The notes: a model not told the origin generated them from the sequence alone. A DNA stretch of 64,000 bases from Shimia sp047124445 (GCF_047124445.1 NZ_CP138921.1:3968001-4032000), one strand, 5' to 3'; positions 26,798-35,570 are shown, numbered from the stretch's first letter. Numbers and translations are program-made.

Positions 26798-26948
26798 AAG
26801 GGCATCTCCTCTGACGATGTGCGCCCGAGGGTCTTGCCCGCTCTGCCTCGGTTGAGTGTAGCACAGATTTGTGGGCTCTGGGCCATGGTTGCGACACCGC
26901 GTCACAAACGCGCTTCCCCTGACGCGGGAGACAGGCTAAGTCAGGGGC

Positions 26949-27608
26949 ATGACCTGGACCATTCCCAACATCCTTTCTGTGATGCGCCTGTTTGCAGCCC
27001 CGATGGTTGCTGTGATGTTTCTTTATTTTGAAAGGCCTTACGCGGATTGGTTTGCGCTGATGCTGTTTTTGGTCGCCGCAGTGACCGATTGGTTTGACGG
27101 TTATCTGGCGCGGTTGTGGAAGCAGGAAACCAAGCTGGGTGCGATGATGGACCCGATTGCCGATAAGGCGATGGTGGTGATCGCGCTGATGGTCATCGTA
27201 GGCTATAGCTCCATGTCGCCATGGCTTGTACTGCCGGCCACAGTGATCCTGTTCCGCGAAGTGTTTGTGTCGGGCCTGCGGGAGTTTCTTGGGGACACTG
27301 CCGGAACGCTGAAAGTGACCAAGTTGGCGAAATGGAAAACGGCGACGCAAATGGTTGCGATTGCGTTCCTTTTTGGCCAGGGCGTGTTTGAGCATTACCT
27401 CGGCATGTCGGCCTGGGGCATGGATCAAGAGCTTGTTGATCAGGTGATGCTGGGCGAGGTGGAAGACCTACAGGGGCTGCGTTGGAAGCACAGCGGTATG
27501 GTCTGGTCCGGGCAGGTTGGACTTTGGTTGCTGTGGATTGCAGCGGTGCTGACCGCTATCACGGGCATTGACTACTTCAACAAGGCGAAGCCGCATCTAA
27601 AGGATTGA
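26949..27608 (+). CDS. pgsA: CDP-diacylglycerol-glycerol-3-phosphate 3-phosphatidyltransferase
   Basis: A 219-aa inner-membrane enzyme that makes phosphatidylglycerol phosphate, the committed step to phosphatidylglycerol and cardiolipin. The CDP-alcohol phosphotransferase signature D-G-x2-A-R-x8-G-x3-D-x3-D is seen as DWFDGYLARLWKQ..GAMMDPIADK. About five membrane segments are present. The stop codon lies 5 nt before the moaD ATG, and the uvrC/pgsA/moaD/moaE order is typical of this group. Confidence 0.95.
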   Translation: MTWTIPNILSVMRLFAAPMVAVMFLYFERPYADWFALMLFLVAAVTDWFDGYLARLWKQETKLGAMMDPIADKAMVVIALMVIVGYSSMSPWLVLPATVILFREVFVSGLREFLGDTAGTLKVTKLAKWKTATQMVAIAFLFGQGVFEHYLGMSAWGMDQELVDQVMLGEVEDLQGLRWKHSGMVWSGQVGLWLLWIAAVLTAITGIDYFNKAKPHLKD

Positions 27609-27613
27609 TCGCA

Positions 27614-27859
27614 ATGGATGTTCTCTATTTTGCTTGGGTGCGGGAGCGCATTGGTATCCCGAAAGAAAAGGTCGAGACCAACGCCACAACGGTGATGCAG
27701 TTGGTGGAAGAACTGAAAACACGCGAAGAGCGGTATGAGGTGGCCTTTTCGGATTTGAGCGCCTTGCGTGTGGCGGTGGATCAGGAATTGACCGACTTTG
27801 ACGCATCGCTGGACGGTGTGCGTGAAGTGGCGTTTTTCCCCCCAATGACAGGCGGTTAA
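27614..27859 (+). CDS. moaD: Molybdopterin synthase sulfur carrier subunit
   Basis: An 81-aa ubiquitin-fold protein that carries the C-terminal thiocarboxylate used to make molybdopterin. The C-terminus ends in FFPPMTGG, where the final Gly-Gly is adenylated and sulfurated by MoeB. ATG 27614 is preferred to TTG 27605, which overlaps the pgsA stop. It is followed 10 nt later by its partner moaE. Confidence 0.96.
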   Translation: MDVLYFAWVRERIGIPKEKVETNATTVMQLVEELKTREERYEVAFSDLSALRVAVDQELTDFDASLDGVREVAFFPPMTGG

Positions 27860-27869
27860 GAGGTTTCCC

Positions 27870-28313
27870 ATGCGCGTCGTTGTTCAGGAAGAGCCGTTTG
27901 ATTTTGGCCGCGAGGCGCAGGATTTTGCGACCGGGCACAGCAATATGGGCGCGATCGTCACCTTTACCGGTGTGGTGCGCGATGCCGACAAAGGCGGCAT
28001 GGATCGGATGGTCATTGAGCACTATCCCGGCATGACCCAGAAGGCGCTGGAGAAGATTGCCGAGGAGGCCGTAAGTCGTTGGGATCTTGGCGATGTTTTG
28101 GTCATCCATCGCCATGGCGAGCTGCGTCAGGGTGATATGATCATGATGGTCGCCACAGCCTCACGCCATCGGGTGAATGCCTTTGAAGCGGCGGAATACT
28201 TGATGGATTACCTGAAGTCCCGCGCGCCGTTCTGGAAGAAAGAATACACCGCGGATGGGGCCGAGTGGGTCGCCGCGAAAGACGAAGACGAGGACGCGCT
28301 GAGCCGCTGGTGA
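27870..28313 (+). CDS. moaE: Molybdopterin synthase catalytic subunit
   Basis: A 147-aa large subunit of molybdopterin synthase that transfers sulfur from MoaD to precursor Z (cyclic pyranopterin monophosphate). The signature regions are GAIVTFTGVVRD, HYPGMTQKALEKI, and the catalytic-lysine region RAPFWKKEYTADGAEWV near the C-terminus. It is the last gene of the pgsA-moaD-moaE group. Confidence 0.97.
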   Translation: MRVVVQEEPFDFGREAQDFATGHSNMGAIVTFTGVVRDADKGGMDRMVIEHYPGMTQKALEKIAEEAVSRWDLGDVLVIHRHGELRQGDMIMMVATASRHRVNAFEAAEYLMDYLKSRAPFWKKEYTADGAEWVAAKDEDEDALSRW

Positions 28314-28352
28314 TGCAGCTGCGTTAACCGGCAGGTTTGGTCCGTTTGGGGC

Positions 28353-28395
28353 GTCGGTATTTTGTCGGTATCGCGACTGTTTTGCGGAGGTGCGT
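28353..28395. repeat. 43-bp dispersed repeat, copy 2
   Basis: This segment aligns without gaps to 17098-17140 with 37 of 43 positions identical. It reads as consecutive 11-nt units close to TCGGTATCGCG. It lies in the gap between the convergent moaE and decarboxylase genes. Confidence 0.75.
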
Positions 28396-28451
28396 GGTTT
28401 TGGGCCCACGCGGCAGGCAAGCGTAAACCCACCGCGCGGTGCACCATCGCT

Positions 28452-29834
28452 TTAGGCAACAGCTTTGGAGTTGAGGACGGTTTCGCGGGCTTTCACGATG
28501 GCAGCGACCAGTCGGTCGATGTCGGCCTCTGTTGTGGCCCAGTTGGAGACGCTCAGACGGAAGCCGTTTTGGCCCTGCCACGCGGCGGCACCAAACCATG
28601 CCTCACCAGACGCCTGCACCTCCGCCGTGATGGCGGCGCAGAGCTCTGGGCTGTCGGGCAAGGTCACAAACACCTGATTGAAGTGCACGTGATGCGGGAC
28701 GGTGAAGCCTTCATTGCGTAGGGCGTCTGCGAGGCGGGTGGCTTTGTTGTGAAACCCCAGGATCATGTCGTTGAGACCCGCGCGGCCAAGCGAGAGCAGG
28801 GCGGCGTATGTTTCCGCACCCCGGGCGGCGCGGCTGAACTCTGGCGTCAGGTCGGCGGGCGAGGGATCGGTGGGCGGCAGGTAGGCCGCACCGATGGCCA
28901 TGGAGGCGCGCATCTCTTCAGGATGGCGGCAGAGGGCCAGGCCGGAGTCATACGGCGCGTTGAGAGTTTTGTGGGCGTCCACCACCCAGCTGTCGGCTTT
29001 CTCTAGGCCGGTGAGCGCGTCAGCCAGCTCAGGTGCGGCGCGGGCCCAGAGGCCGAAGGCGCCATCGACATGCAACCATGCGCCAGCGGCTTGGCAGATG
29101 TCGGCGATTTCCCCAATCGGATCAAAGGCGCCCGTGCAGACGTTGCCCGCCTGCGCCAGTACAATGCAGGAGGCGTCAAGCTGGGGCAGTTTGTCGGTAC
29201 ACATGCGGCCTTGGGCGTCGGTGGGGACACGTTCGATGTTGTCAGAGCCAAGGCCAATCAGGCGCAGGGATTTGAGCACGGTGGCGTGGATTTCGGCGCT
29301 GGCGATCACGCGCAGGGCAGGCGCGCCGAGCAGGCCTTTGCCCCGTGGATGGCCGAGGCGGGCCAGCAATGTGTCGCGCGCGGTGGCCAGCAGGGTCATG
29401 TTGGCCATGGTCGCGCCGGTGGTGAAGGCGCCTTCGGTTTCTGCGGGCAGGTTCAGCAGGTCGATGATCCAGCGCACGGCGGTTTGCTCCATCTGCATCA
29501 CCGAAGGGCCGGTGTCGGCATTGGCGCATTGGTCCCAAGCGGACAAGAGCGCGCGGGCACCGGAGGCCGCGGGCAGTGCGCCGCCGATGACATAGCCGAA
29601 GTAGCGGCCCGCAGCTGTGGCGACGGTGCCGGGGCCGCCGGCGTCTTGCATCAGGGAGAGTACGTCGTTGGCGATGTAGCCCTTTTGGGGGAGTGCGATA
29701 TCGAGTGCGGGGAGTTGCACCGTGTCTGCATTCACTTGTCGGTCTGAGAGCCCGTGCAGGTAGTCTTCGCCGAGTTTTGCGGCTTGAGCAAAGGCTTGGG
29801 CTTGGCGGGCGAGGGGATCTGAGGGTATGGTCAT
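28452..29834 (-). CDS. PLP-dependent group II decarboxylase
   Basis: A 460-aa pyridoxal-phosphate enzyme of the aromatic-L-amino-acid/glutamate decarboxylase family. The cofactor lysine is in VDAHKTLNAPYDSG and the histidine that stacks on PLP is in the WLHVDGAFGLWAR region. The substrate cannot be read from sequence; family members act on aromatic amino acids, glutamate or related compounds. It is divergent from an ArsR-type regulator with an inverted-repeat operator in between, which suggests direct control by that regulator. Confidence 0.88.
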   Translation of the reverse strand: MTIPSDPLARQAQAFAQAAKLGEDYLHGLSDRQVNADTVQLPALDIALPQKGYIANDVLSLMQDAGGPGTVATAAGRYFGYVIGGALPAASGARALLSAWDQCANADTGPSVMQMEQTAVRWIIDLLNLPAETEGAFTTGATMANMTLLATARDTLLARLGHPRGKGLLGAPALRVIASAEIHATVLKSLRLIGLGSDNIERVPTDAQGRMCTDKLPQLDASCIVLAQAGNVCTGAFDPIGEIADICQAAGAWLHVDGAFGLWARAAPELADALTGLEKADSWVVDAHKTLNAPYDSGLALCRHPEEMRASMAIGAAYLPPTDPSPADLTPEFSRAARGAETYAALLSLGRAGLNDMILGFHNKATRLADALRNEGFTVPHHVHFNQVFVTLPDSPELCAAITAEVQASGEAWFGAAAWQGQNGFRLSVSNWATTEADIDRLVAAIVKARETVLNSKAVA

Positions 29835-29840
29835 ATCGAG

Positions 29841-29872
29841 ATCAATCTATATAGGGAATCATCTATATTGAT
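29841..29872. promoter_or_regulatory. Inverted-repeat operator between decarboxylase and ArsR genes
   Basis: ATCAATCTATAT (29841-29852) and ATCTATATTGAT (29861-29872) form an imperfect AT-rich inverted repeat. It is adjacent to both start codons, as expected for an ArsR-family autoregulated operator. Confidence 0.6.
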
Positions 29873-30206
29873 AATTGACGATATAGCCCAAGAGTCAACT
29901 GAGTCGGTGACGGCGCAGGCAAATATCTTTGCTGCGTTGTCCAGTCCGGTGCGCTTGCAGATTATGCTTTGGTTGCTCGACCCGCGCCCGCATTTTGCGC
30001 CGCAGGTGGATGGGGACTTGGTTGAGGATGGTGTTTGCGTGGGGCGGATTGTCGACAAGCTGGACCTGTCGCAACCCACGGTCAGCGCGCACATGAAGAA
30101 GCTGAGCGCCGCCGGATTGGTGCGTGGCAAAAAGATCAACAACTGGATTTTCTACAAGCCGCAGCGGGACGTGTTGGCGGACGCGGGCGTGGTGTTGGGG
30201 AGTTAG
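29868..30206 (+). CDS. ArsR-family winged-helix regulator
   Basis: A 112-aa protein with the ArsR winged-helix pattern: NIFAALSSPVRLQIMLWLL (helices 1-2), DKLDLSQPTVSAHMKKLSAAGLVRGKK (recognition helix) and INNWIFYK (wing). I see no cysteine metal-site motif (ELCVCDL type), so it probably senses something other than a metal, perhaps the amine handled by the divergent decarboxylase. The start is uncertain: TTG 29868 lies in the operator, and GTG 29907 is an alternative. Confidence 0.8.
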   Translation: MIIDDIAQESTESVTAQANIFAALSSPVRLQIMLWLLDPRPHFAPQVDGDLVEDGVCVGRIVDKLDLSQPTVSAHMKKLSAAGLVRGKKINNWIFYKPQRDVLADAGVVLGS

Positions 30207-30211
30207 GCTTG

Positions 30212-31225
30212 CTACCACACCGGGTGCCAGAGACGATCCCAGCGCCATTGCGACAGATCCCGATAGCTCTCGCCTGAGGACGAAAATGCGACACGGAACA
30301 GCTTGTGCGTGACATTGGAAGCCGGCACAAAACCAAAACCGCGCGCGGCAAGGGGCGCGCGGCTGTCGGTGGCATTGTCGCGATTGTCTCCCAACATAAA
30401 CACATGGCCCTCTGGCACGGTGTAGACACCAGTATTATCCGCCCGGTTTTGCACGATGTTGAGGATTTGATGGCGGTGGCCATTGGGCAAAGTTTCCTCG
30501 AACAGCTCTTTGGAGCAGGTGCGCCCGATGCCCACTGGTGCGTTGGCGCAGCGGGGAAGGAATTGTGATGGGCCTTGTGGTTGAAACAGTTCGTCAAAGC
30601 TGCCCAGTGGGGTTTGCTGCGCCGGTGTGTCGTTGATGTGCAGGATGCTATCCATCATTTGGATGCGGTCCCCCGGCAAGCCAACTACGCGGGCGACAAA
30701 TTCGTAGCCGGTGGCAGGGTGGGCAAACACAACGACGTCACCGGCGGCAACGGTGGCGCCATCAATCTGACGGGCAATGGCAAAGTCGCCCACCAATAAG
30801 GTGGGTTTCATGCTGCCTGAGGGGATGGTGTAGGGCGCCCAGAAGGCACGGGACAGACCCAGGACAATCAACAATAGCAAAATGGTTTGGCCCAGGCGGT
30901 GGGTCCAATGTGCGGGCCAAGCATGGTCGGGTTGGGCCTTGGGGCGGAAACAGCCAAAAACAATGAAAGCGAAAAGGCCAAGGATTGGAATGGCGACCAA
31001 CAGGCTCCAATAACCGGACGCACCGAAGCTGTGCAGGCGGCGCACAAGAAGCGGCCAAAGTAGAAATTGGACCGTCGTCAAGGTGGTCAATGCCACCCAA
31101 GATGGCAGCGCGCCGATGTCTAAAGCAAAGAGCGCGGCGACCTGGCAGGACAGCGCCAAAAGCAGCGCAATCCAATAGGGTTTGCGGTTGAGCGTGCCGC
31201 TCCAGTCAAACGGGGAATAGCGCAT
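30212..31225 (-). CDS. DUF805-signal peptidase I fusion lacking the catalytic lysine
   Basis: A 337-aa inner-membrane protein. The N-terminal part (about 10-100) has the DUF805 pattern with three membrane helices and RRLHSFGASGYWSL. The C-terminal part is signal peptidase I-like: box B SGSMKPTLLVGD has the nucleophile serine, box D reads ARVVGLPGD, and box E is GDNRDNATDSR. In active enzymes the residue before the arginine of box D is the general-base lysine (KRVVGLPGD); here it is alanine. Protease activity is therefore doubtful; it may be a paralogue with a changed role. A second, active LepB is expected elsewhere. Confidence 0.8.
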   Translation of the reverse strand: MRYSPFDWSGTLNRKPYWIALLLALSCQVAALFALDIGALPSWVALTTLTTVQFLLWPLLVRRLHSFGASGYWSLLVAIPILGLFAFIVFGCFRPKAQPDHAWPAHWTHRLGQTILLLLIVLGLSRAFWAPYTIPSGSMKPTLLVGDFAIARQIDGATVAAGDVVVFAHPATGYEFVARVVGLPGDRIQMMDSILHINDTPAQQTPLGSFDELFQPQGPSQFLPRCANAPVGIGRTCSKELFEETLPNGHRHQILNIVQNRADNTGVYTVPEGHVFMLGDNRDNATDSRAPLAARGFGFVPASNVTHKLFRVAFSSSGESYRDLSQWRWDRLWHPVW

Positions 31226-31323
31226 CTGTGTCCAACGTGAAGTCTAGAAAAACTTGTGTTGGACTGTGGGCTGCGAAGGTTTGTAGTGCAACCTAAAAGT
31301 GAAAATTGTTGTGGGCGTAGGCG

Positions 31324-31650
31324 TTACGCCCCGCCCAGATGGTCCACGTGGTTGCGCAGCTCTTCAGCTTCCTGACGGGCGTCGCGCAGGCCGTCCATGG
31401 CGGCGCGCAGCTCGGCTTCGGTTTGGGTGAGCTGGTTGGTCAGCTCGGCCTCACGCTGTTGCAGGTAGGTGATCGCCTGATCGCGGGTTTCTTCGGCTTC
31501 GTGCAGCTCCTGGGACATGCGCTCCAGCTGGTCGACGTCGGATTGCGCCACGCGGGTGAAGCGGTGCACCAGCCAATTGGCAAACCAGCCCATGCAGAAG
31601 GCCACAAACAGAATGACGGCGGTGGTCAGGATGAACTCAATTCGTGTCAT
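31324..31650 (-). CDS. Membrane-anchored coiled-coil hypothetical protein
   Basis: A 108-aa protein with one N-terminal membrane segment (about 5-27) and a long Glu/Gln-rich helix with heptad character (about 38-105), likely a coiled coil projecting from the inner membrane. Its ATG lies inside the end of the OmpA-family gene (14-nt overlap, different frame), so the two are coupled. The coupling suggests a joint role at the cell envelope; the function is not known. Confidence 0.75.
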   Translation of the reverse strand: MTRIEFILTTAVILFVAFCMGWFANWLVHRFTRVAQSDVDQLERMSQELHEAEETRDQAITYLQQREAELTNQLTQTEAELRAAMDGLRDARQEAEELRNHVDHLGGA

Positions 31651-33805
31651 TGGTCTGGGTCTCCTCGCCGTCTTCCTGCGCGGCGTTGTCTGTGGATGTC
31701 TCGTCAGAGGCGGCGTCCGCGCCTGTATCCGCTGTGGCGTCTGCCTCGGTGGCAGGGGCGTCGGCGGCTGTGTCGTCCGTGGATGCGTCTGCTTCAGAGG
31801 GGGGCGTCTCGTCGGCGGTCTCGGTCGCGGCTTCTGGCGCTGCCTCGGCGGCTTCCTCTGACGTGGTTTCGGCGGTGCCCGCCTCAGCGGCGTCTGCTTC
31901 GCTTTCGCTTGGTGCTGCCTCGGCTTCAGTGGTTTCGGCCTCAGCATCGGAGGCCTCGGCGCCGTCTTCTGCTGTGGCCTCGGCCTGTTCTTCTTCCGGC
32001 ACGATGCGGACAAATTCGATGCGGCGGTTGGCTTCGCGGCCTTCTGCGGTGTCGTTGTCAGCAATCGGCTGGCTCTCGCCATAGCCAAGGGCGAGGAAGC
32101 CTTTGGTCAGCACGCGGCGTTCTTGTAGGGCGGTCAGAACTGCCAAGGCTCGGGTTTGCGACAGGGCCTGGTTCATGCTTTCGCGGCCCTGGCTGTCGGT
32201 GTGGCCCTGGATTTCGATTTGCAGCTCGGGACAGGCGTTGAGCTCTTCGGCGAGCTTGTCGATGATCCCGGCGGCGCTGGCGTCCAGCGTGCCGCTGCCG
32301 GGTTCAAAGGCAATCTTGGTCTCGTCCTGAAGGGCCTGGATGTTGGCCATGCACTCTTCGTTGGTGGGCAGGCCCGCCAGCGGATCAAGCGCCTCAAGAT
32401 AGGTGACGTTGATGGCGAAGTGATCGGTTTGGCTCAGTTTGTCGGCCAGCAGCTGCGCGATGCGGGCGTTGGTCTCGGTGTTGCCGGTGTTGCCGGTGAC
32501 GGAGACGGCCTCTGGGGTCACAATCAGAGAGCCGTTGTTGAGCAGGGAGAGCGCGTCCAGTCCAGCCATCACGCGGAAAGGCCATGTGGGCGGCAGGGTG
32601 TCGTCCAGGCGGGTCGCCATATGCACGGTGTCGGTGCCAAAGCGGGCGCGGGCGTAGCTGTCAGTGGTGTCGCGCGCAATGTCGTTGGGCAGGCGGCCGC
32701 GCAATTGCACAAGACCTTCGGGGCTGAGCGTGGCGGTGAACTCCTGCGCGACGGTTTCGCCCTCGGCCTCTGGTGTGGGCGGCAGGGTGGCCAGCAGCGC
32801 AAAGGCTTCGGGCAGGGTGCCTTCGAGTTCGCCAACAACACGGTCAAACAGAGCCTGATCGGTGCCCATCAGCGCGGTCAGGGTCACGTCGGCATCGGAG
32901 AAGGTCAGCGTGCCGCCGCCCAGTTCATTCAGGCCGCGAATGGCGGTGGCCACCGCGTCACCCCAGCTGGTGGAGGGCACACCAAGACCAATCACGCAGT
33001 CCACTTTGCCTTCCAATCCCGCAGCGCGGGCAGCGGTGAGAATTTTGGCGCGGGCTTTGTCTGTGTCCGCAGAGCAGGCGTCAAAGCGGGTGACGTCGCC
33101 GCCTTTGACAAGGCGCAGGGTGAAGGGGGTGATCACCGGACGCGGGGCGGAGATGTTGAGGTTCACCTCAACGCCATTGGGGGCGCGGCGGGCGAGGTCG
33201 ATTTCCAGCTCGGCGCGCTGCTCGGGGCTGTCGGCCATGGCGGTCACGTCGACGCGGCCAGCCTGGACCGAGATTTTGGAGCGTGGCAGATCTTTGAGCG
33301 CGGAGACGGCAAAGCGGGAGGCGGCGGACCAGCCCGCGGGGGCGGCATAGTCGGCGGTTTCCAGAAGGTCGGCAACGTCGCCGCTGTCGGAGATGTCCTG
33401 CAATTCGCGCAGCAAACGGTCACGCGCGGCGCTTTCCGGGATCAGACCAATCAGCGAGATGCCCGCGTCGTTGCGCAGGATTTCTACGGAGAAGCGCGGC
33501 GGGGCGATGGCGGCCGTGGCGGGCACTTCCATATTGTCGATCACGCGTGCGGCGTCGACGATGCGGCCTGCGGCGGAGATGGCTTTGAAGCGGTCCGCCT
33601 CGGATGGGGCCACGCCCGCGAGGAAGATCTGCAGGCCTTCGGCGTGCACCTCGGCCCAGTCCATGCCGGACTTGGAAAGCTCGAGCTCGACAGAGGACTT
33701 GGAGGTGTCTTCGATCAGATCAGCGGAGAGGCTCGCGGCGACAAGGCTCAGAAGCCCCGCCGAGGCGAAGGTAACAAACAGGATAAGGAGGGAAGAAAGT
33801 CGCAT
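31637..33805 (-). CDS. Large OmpA/BON-domain outer-membrane protein
   Basis: A 722-aa exported protein with an N-terminal signal or anchor (about 1-25), repeated BON-like segments in the N-terminal half, and an OmpA peptidoglycan-binding domain at about 490-600 (FEPGSGTLDASAAGI..IQGHTDSQGRESMN..REANRRIEFVRI). The last ~120 residues are an extremely Ala/Glu/Thr/Asp-rich low-complexity tail without cysteine. The tail is encoded by degenerate GCN/GAR codons, which also creates long spurious frames on the other strand. It probably links the outer membrane to peptidoglycan; the tail function is unknown. Confidence 0.85.
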   Translation of the reverse strand: MRLSSLLILFVTFASAGLLSLVAASLSADLIEDTSKSSVELELSKSGMDWAEVHAEGLQIFLAGVAPSEADRFKAISAAGRIVDAARVIDNMEVPATAAIAPPRFSVEILRNDAGISLIGLIPESAARDRLLRELQDISDSGDVADLLETADYAAPAGWSAASRFAVSALKDLPRSKISVQAGRVDVTAMADSPEQRAELEIDLARRAPNGVEVNLNISAPRPVITPFTLRLVKGGDVTRFDACSADTDKARAKILTAARAAGLEGKVDCVIGLGVPSTSWGDAVATAIRGLNELGGGTLTFSDADVTLTALMGTDQALFDRVVGELEGTLPEAFALLATLPPTPEAEGETVAQEFTATLSPEGLVQLRGRLPNDIARDTTDSYARARFGTDTVHMATRLDDTLPPTWPFRVMAGLDALSLLNNGSLIVTPEAVSVTGNTGNTETNARIAQLLADKLSQTDHFAINVTYLEALDPLAGLPTNEECMANIQALQDETKIAFEPGSGTLDASAAGIIDKLAEELNACPELQIEIQGHTDSQGRESMNQALSQTRALAVLTALQERRVLTKGFLALGYGESQPIADNDTAEGREANRRIEFVRIVPEEEQAEATAEDGAEASDAEAETTEAEAAPSESEADAAEAGTAETTSEEAAEAAPEAATETADETPPSEADASTDDTAADAPATEADATADTGADAASDETSTDNAAQEDGEETQTNDTN

Positions 33806-33866
33806 TCAGAAAGTGTGGTCCGTCCAGTGGTGCATGGTTGATACGGGGTTATGACCCCGCTTGCAA

Positions 33867-34832
33867 TCACAGGAAAAAGGCGGTGGCGAAAAACAGCAGA
33901 GGGATCAGGCCGGTGTCGCGGTTGGCGCGGAACAGGCGCAGGAGCACGGCTGTGTCTTCGGTGTCGAGTTGGCGCAGCTGCCATTGCATGTGCCAGCCCA
34001 TGGTGAGCGGCCCCAGAAGGGCGACGGCCATGGAGGCGGGGCCGCGCTCGATGGTGACCATCAGCACGGCAAAGCCAAAGAGCATGATGGTGAGGGTCAG
34101 GAAGCCTTGCAGCCATTGCGGGCTGTTTTTGCCAAACAGCCTTGCGGTGGATTTCACCCCGATGAGCGCGTCGTCTTCGGTGTCCTGATGGGCATAGATG
34201 GTGTCGTAAAACAGCGTCCAGCTGATGCCTGCGGCGTAGAGGATCGCGGCGGGCCAATCGAGGCTGCCGGTGTGGGCAGTCCAGGCCAGCAGAGCGCCCC
34301 AGTTGAAGGCGAGGCCCAAGAAAACCTGGGGCCACCAGGTGAAGCGTTTGGCAAAGGGGTAGATTGCCACGGGCAGCAGGGAGGCGATGCCGAGCAGGAT
34401 GGCGTTGACGTTGAACGTAAACAGGATGGCGGCGGAGATCAGGGCTTGGATCACCATCCAGACGGCGGCTTGTTTGGCGGTCACTTGACCTGACGGAATG
34501 GGGCGGGAGCGGGTGCGCGCGACCTGCGCGTCAAACTCGCGGTCAGTGATGTCGTTCCAAGTGCAGCCTGCGCCGCGCATGAGGAAGGCGCCAATGGCGC
34601 AGCCGACGGCGATCCAGAGATCGTGCAGCGTGGCCTGACCGTCGCTGAGGATCGCCAGTGCAAGGCTCATCCAGCAGGGCAGTAGCAGGAGCCAGGTGCC
34701 AATGGGACGGTCGGCACGGGACAGGCGCAGGTAGGGGCGGGACCAGGCCGGGGCCAGATGGTCGACCCAATTGCCTTTCACAGCGTCAGAAACTTGCCCC
34801 TTGGGGTCTTCCTTTGCGGGCGTGTCGGCCAT
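33867..34832 (-). CDS. ubiA: 4-hydroxybenzoate octaprenyltransferase
   Basis: A 321-aa integral membrane prenyltransferase for ubiquinone synthesis, attaching the polyprenyl chain to 4-hydroxybenzoate. The two Asp-rich motifs are clear: NDITDREFD (first, about residue 90) and the second DTIYAHQDTEDD (about 215-226). About eight membrane helices are present. ATG 34832 (MADTPAKED) is chosen because the long upstream extension is out of family and overlaps the divergent rsmE gene. Confidence 0.94.
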   Translation of the reverse strand: MADTPAKEDPKGQVSDAVKGNWVDHLAPAWSRPYLRLSRADRPIGTWLLLLPCWMSLALAILSDGQATLHDLWIAVGCAIGAFLMRGAGCTWNDITDREFDAQVARTRSRPIPSGQVTAKQAAVWMVIQALISAAILFTFNVNAILLGIASLLPVAIYPFAKRFTWWPQVFLGLAFNWGALLAWTAHTGSLDWPAAILYAAGISWTLFYDTIYAHQDTEDDALIGVKSTARLFGKNSPQWLQGFLTLTIMLFGFAVLMVTIERGPASMAVALLGPLTMGWHMQWQLRQLDTEDTAVLLRLFRANRDTGLIPLLFFATAFFL

Positions 34833-34844
34833 ATGTCGGTTCCC

Positions 34845-35570
34845 ATGAAACAGGCAAAAGTCAGACTGTATGTAGAGCAGGGCTTGGGGGAAGGGCAAAC
34901 CATTCCTCTGACCAAAGAGCAGGCGCATTACCTTTTTGGCGTGATGCGCATGGCGGTGGATGATCCGGTGCTGTTGTTTAACGGGCGGGATGGCGAGTGG
35001 CGCTGTGCTGTGACTGTGGCGAATAAACGCAACGGGGAGCTGGTGTGTGAAGCGCAGACCAAGCCGCTCCAGATGCCGCCGGACCTGTGGCTGTGCTTTG
35101 CGCCGATCAAGAAGGCGCGCACGGATTTTATTGTCGAGAAAGCAGCAGAAATGGGTGCGGCGCGGATTGTGCCGGTGAACACCGATTTCACCAACAGCGA
35201 ACGCATCCGGCAGGATCGTCTGCAGGCCCATGCGGTGGAAGCGGCGGAGCAATGTGGCGGGACCTATGTGCCGGAGGTCAGCGATCTGGTGAAGCTGGAT
35301 CGGTTGTTGGCGGAGTGGCCCGAGGGGCGACAGCTGATGTTCTGTGATGAGGCCGAGGTGGGCAGTACCAAGCGGCTGGCGGCGTCTGCGGGGGGACCTT
35401 GGGCAATTTTGATTGGGCCGGAAGGTGGGTTTTCTGAGGCTGAACGGGACCGGTTGAAGGCGTTGCCGTTTGCGCATGTGGTGAGCCTGGGCCCGCGGAT
35501 TTTGCGGGCGGATACGGCGGCAGTGGCGGCGATGACCCTGTGGCAGCAGGCGCTGGGAGACTGGCAGTGA
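34845..35570 (+). CDS. rsmE: 16S rRNA (uracil-1498-N3)-methyltransferase
   Basis: A 241-aa SPOUT-class methyltransferase that modifies U1498 in 16S rRNA. The deep-trefoil-knot motifs near the C-terminus are visible: ILIGPEGGFSEAE and LGPRILRADTAAVAAM. The N-terminal PUA-like part includes HYLFGVMRM. It is divergent from ubiA with a 12-bp gap and overlaps the GNAT gene by 4 nt. Confidence 0.95.
   Translation: MKQAKVRLYVEQGLGEGQTIPLTKEQAHYLFGVMRMAVDDPVLLFNGRDGEWRCAVTVANKRNGELVCEAQTKPLQMPPDLWLCFAPIKKARTDFIVEKAAEMGAARIVPVNTDFTNSERIRQDRLQAHAVEAAEQCGGTYVPEVSDLVKLDRLLAEWPEGRQLMFCDEAEVGSTKRLAASAGGPWAILIGPEGGFSEAERDRLKALPFAHVVSLGPRILRADTAAVAAMTLWQQALGDWQ

Noticed and set aside
31644..32084. Ser/Ala-rich frame opposite the acidic tail of the OmpA protein
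   Set aside because: It is the complement of degenerate Ala/Glu codons and lacks a ribosome site.
32156..33841. 561-codon rightward open frame opposite the OmpA gene
   Set aside because: Shadow of the OmpA gene; Gly/Gln-rich with no motif.
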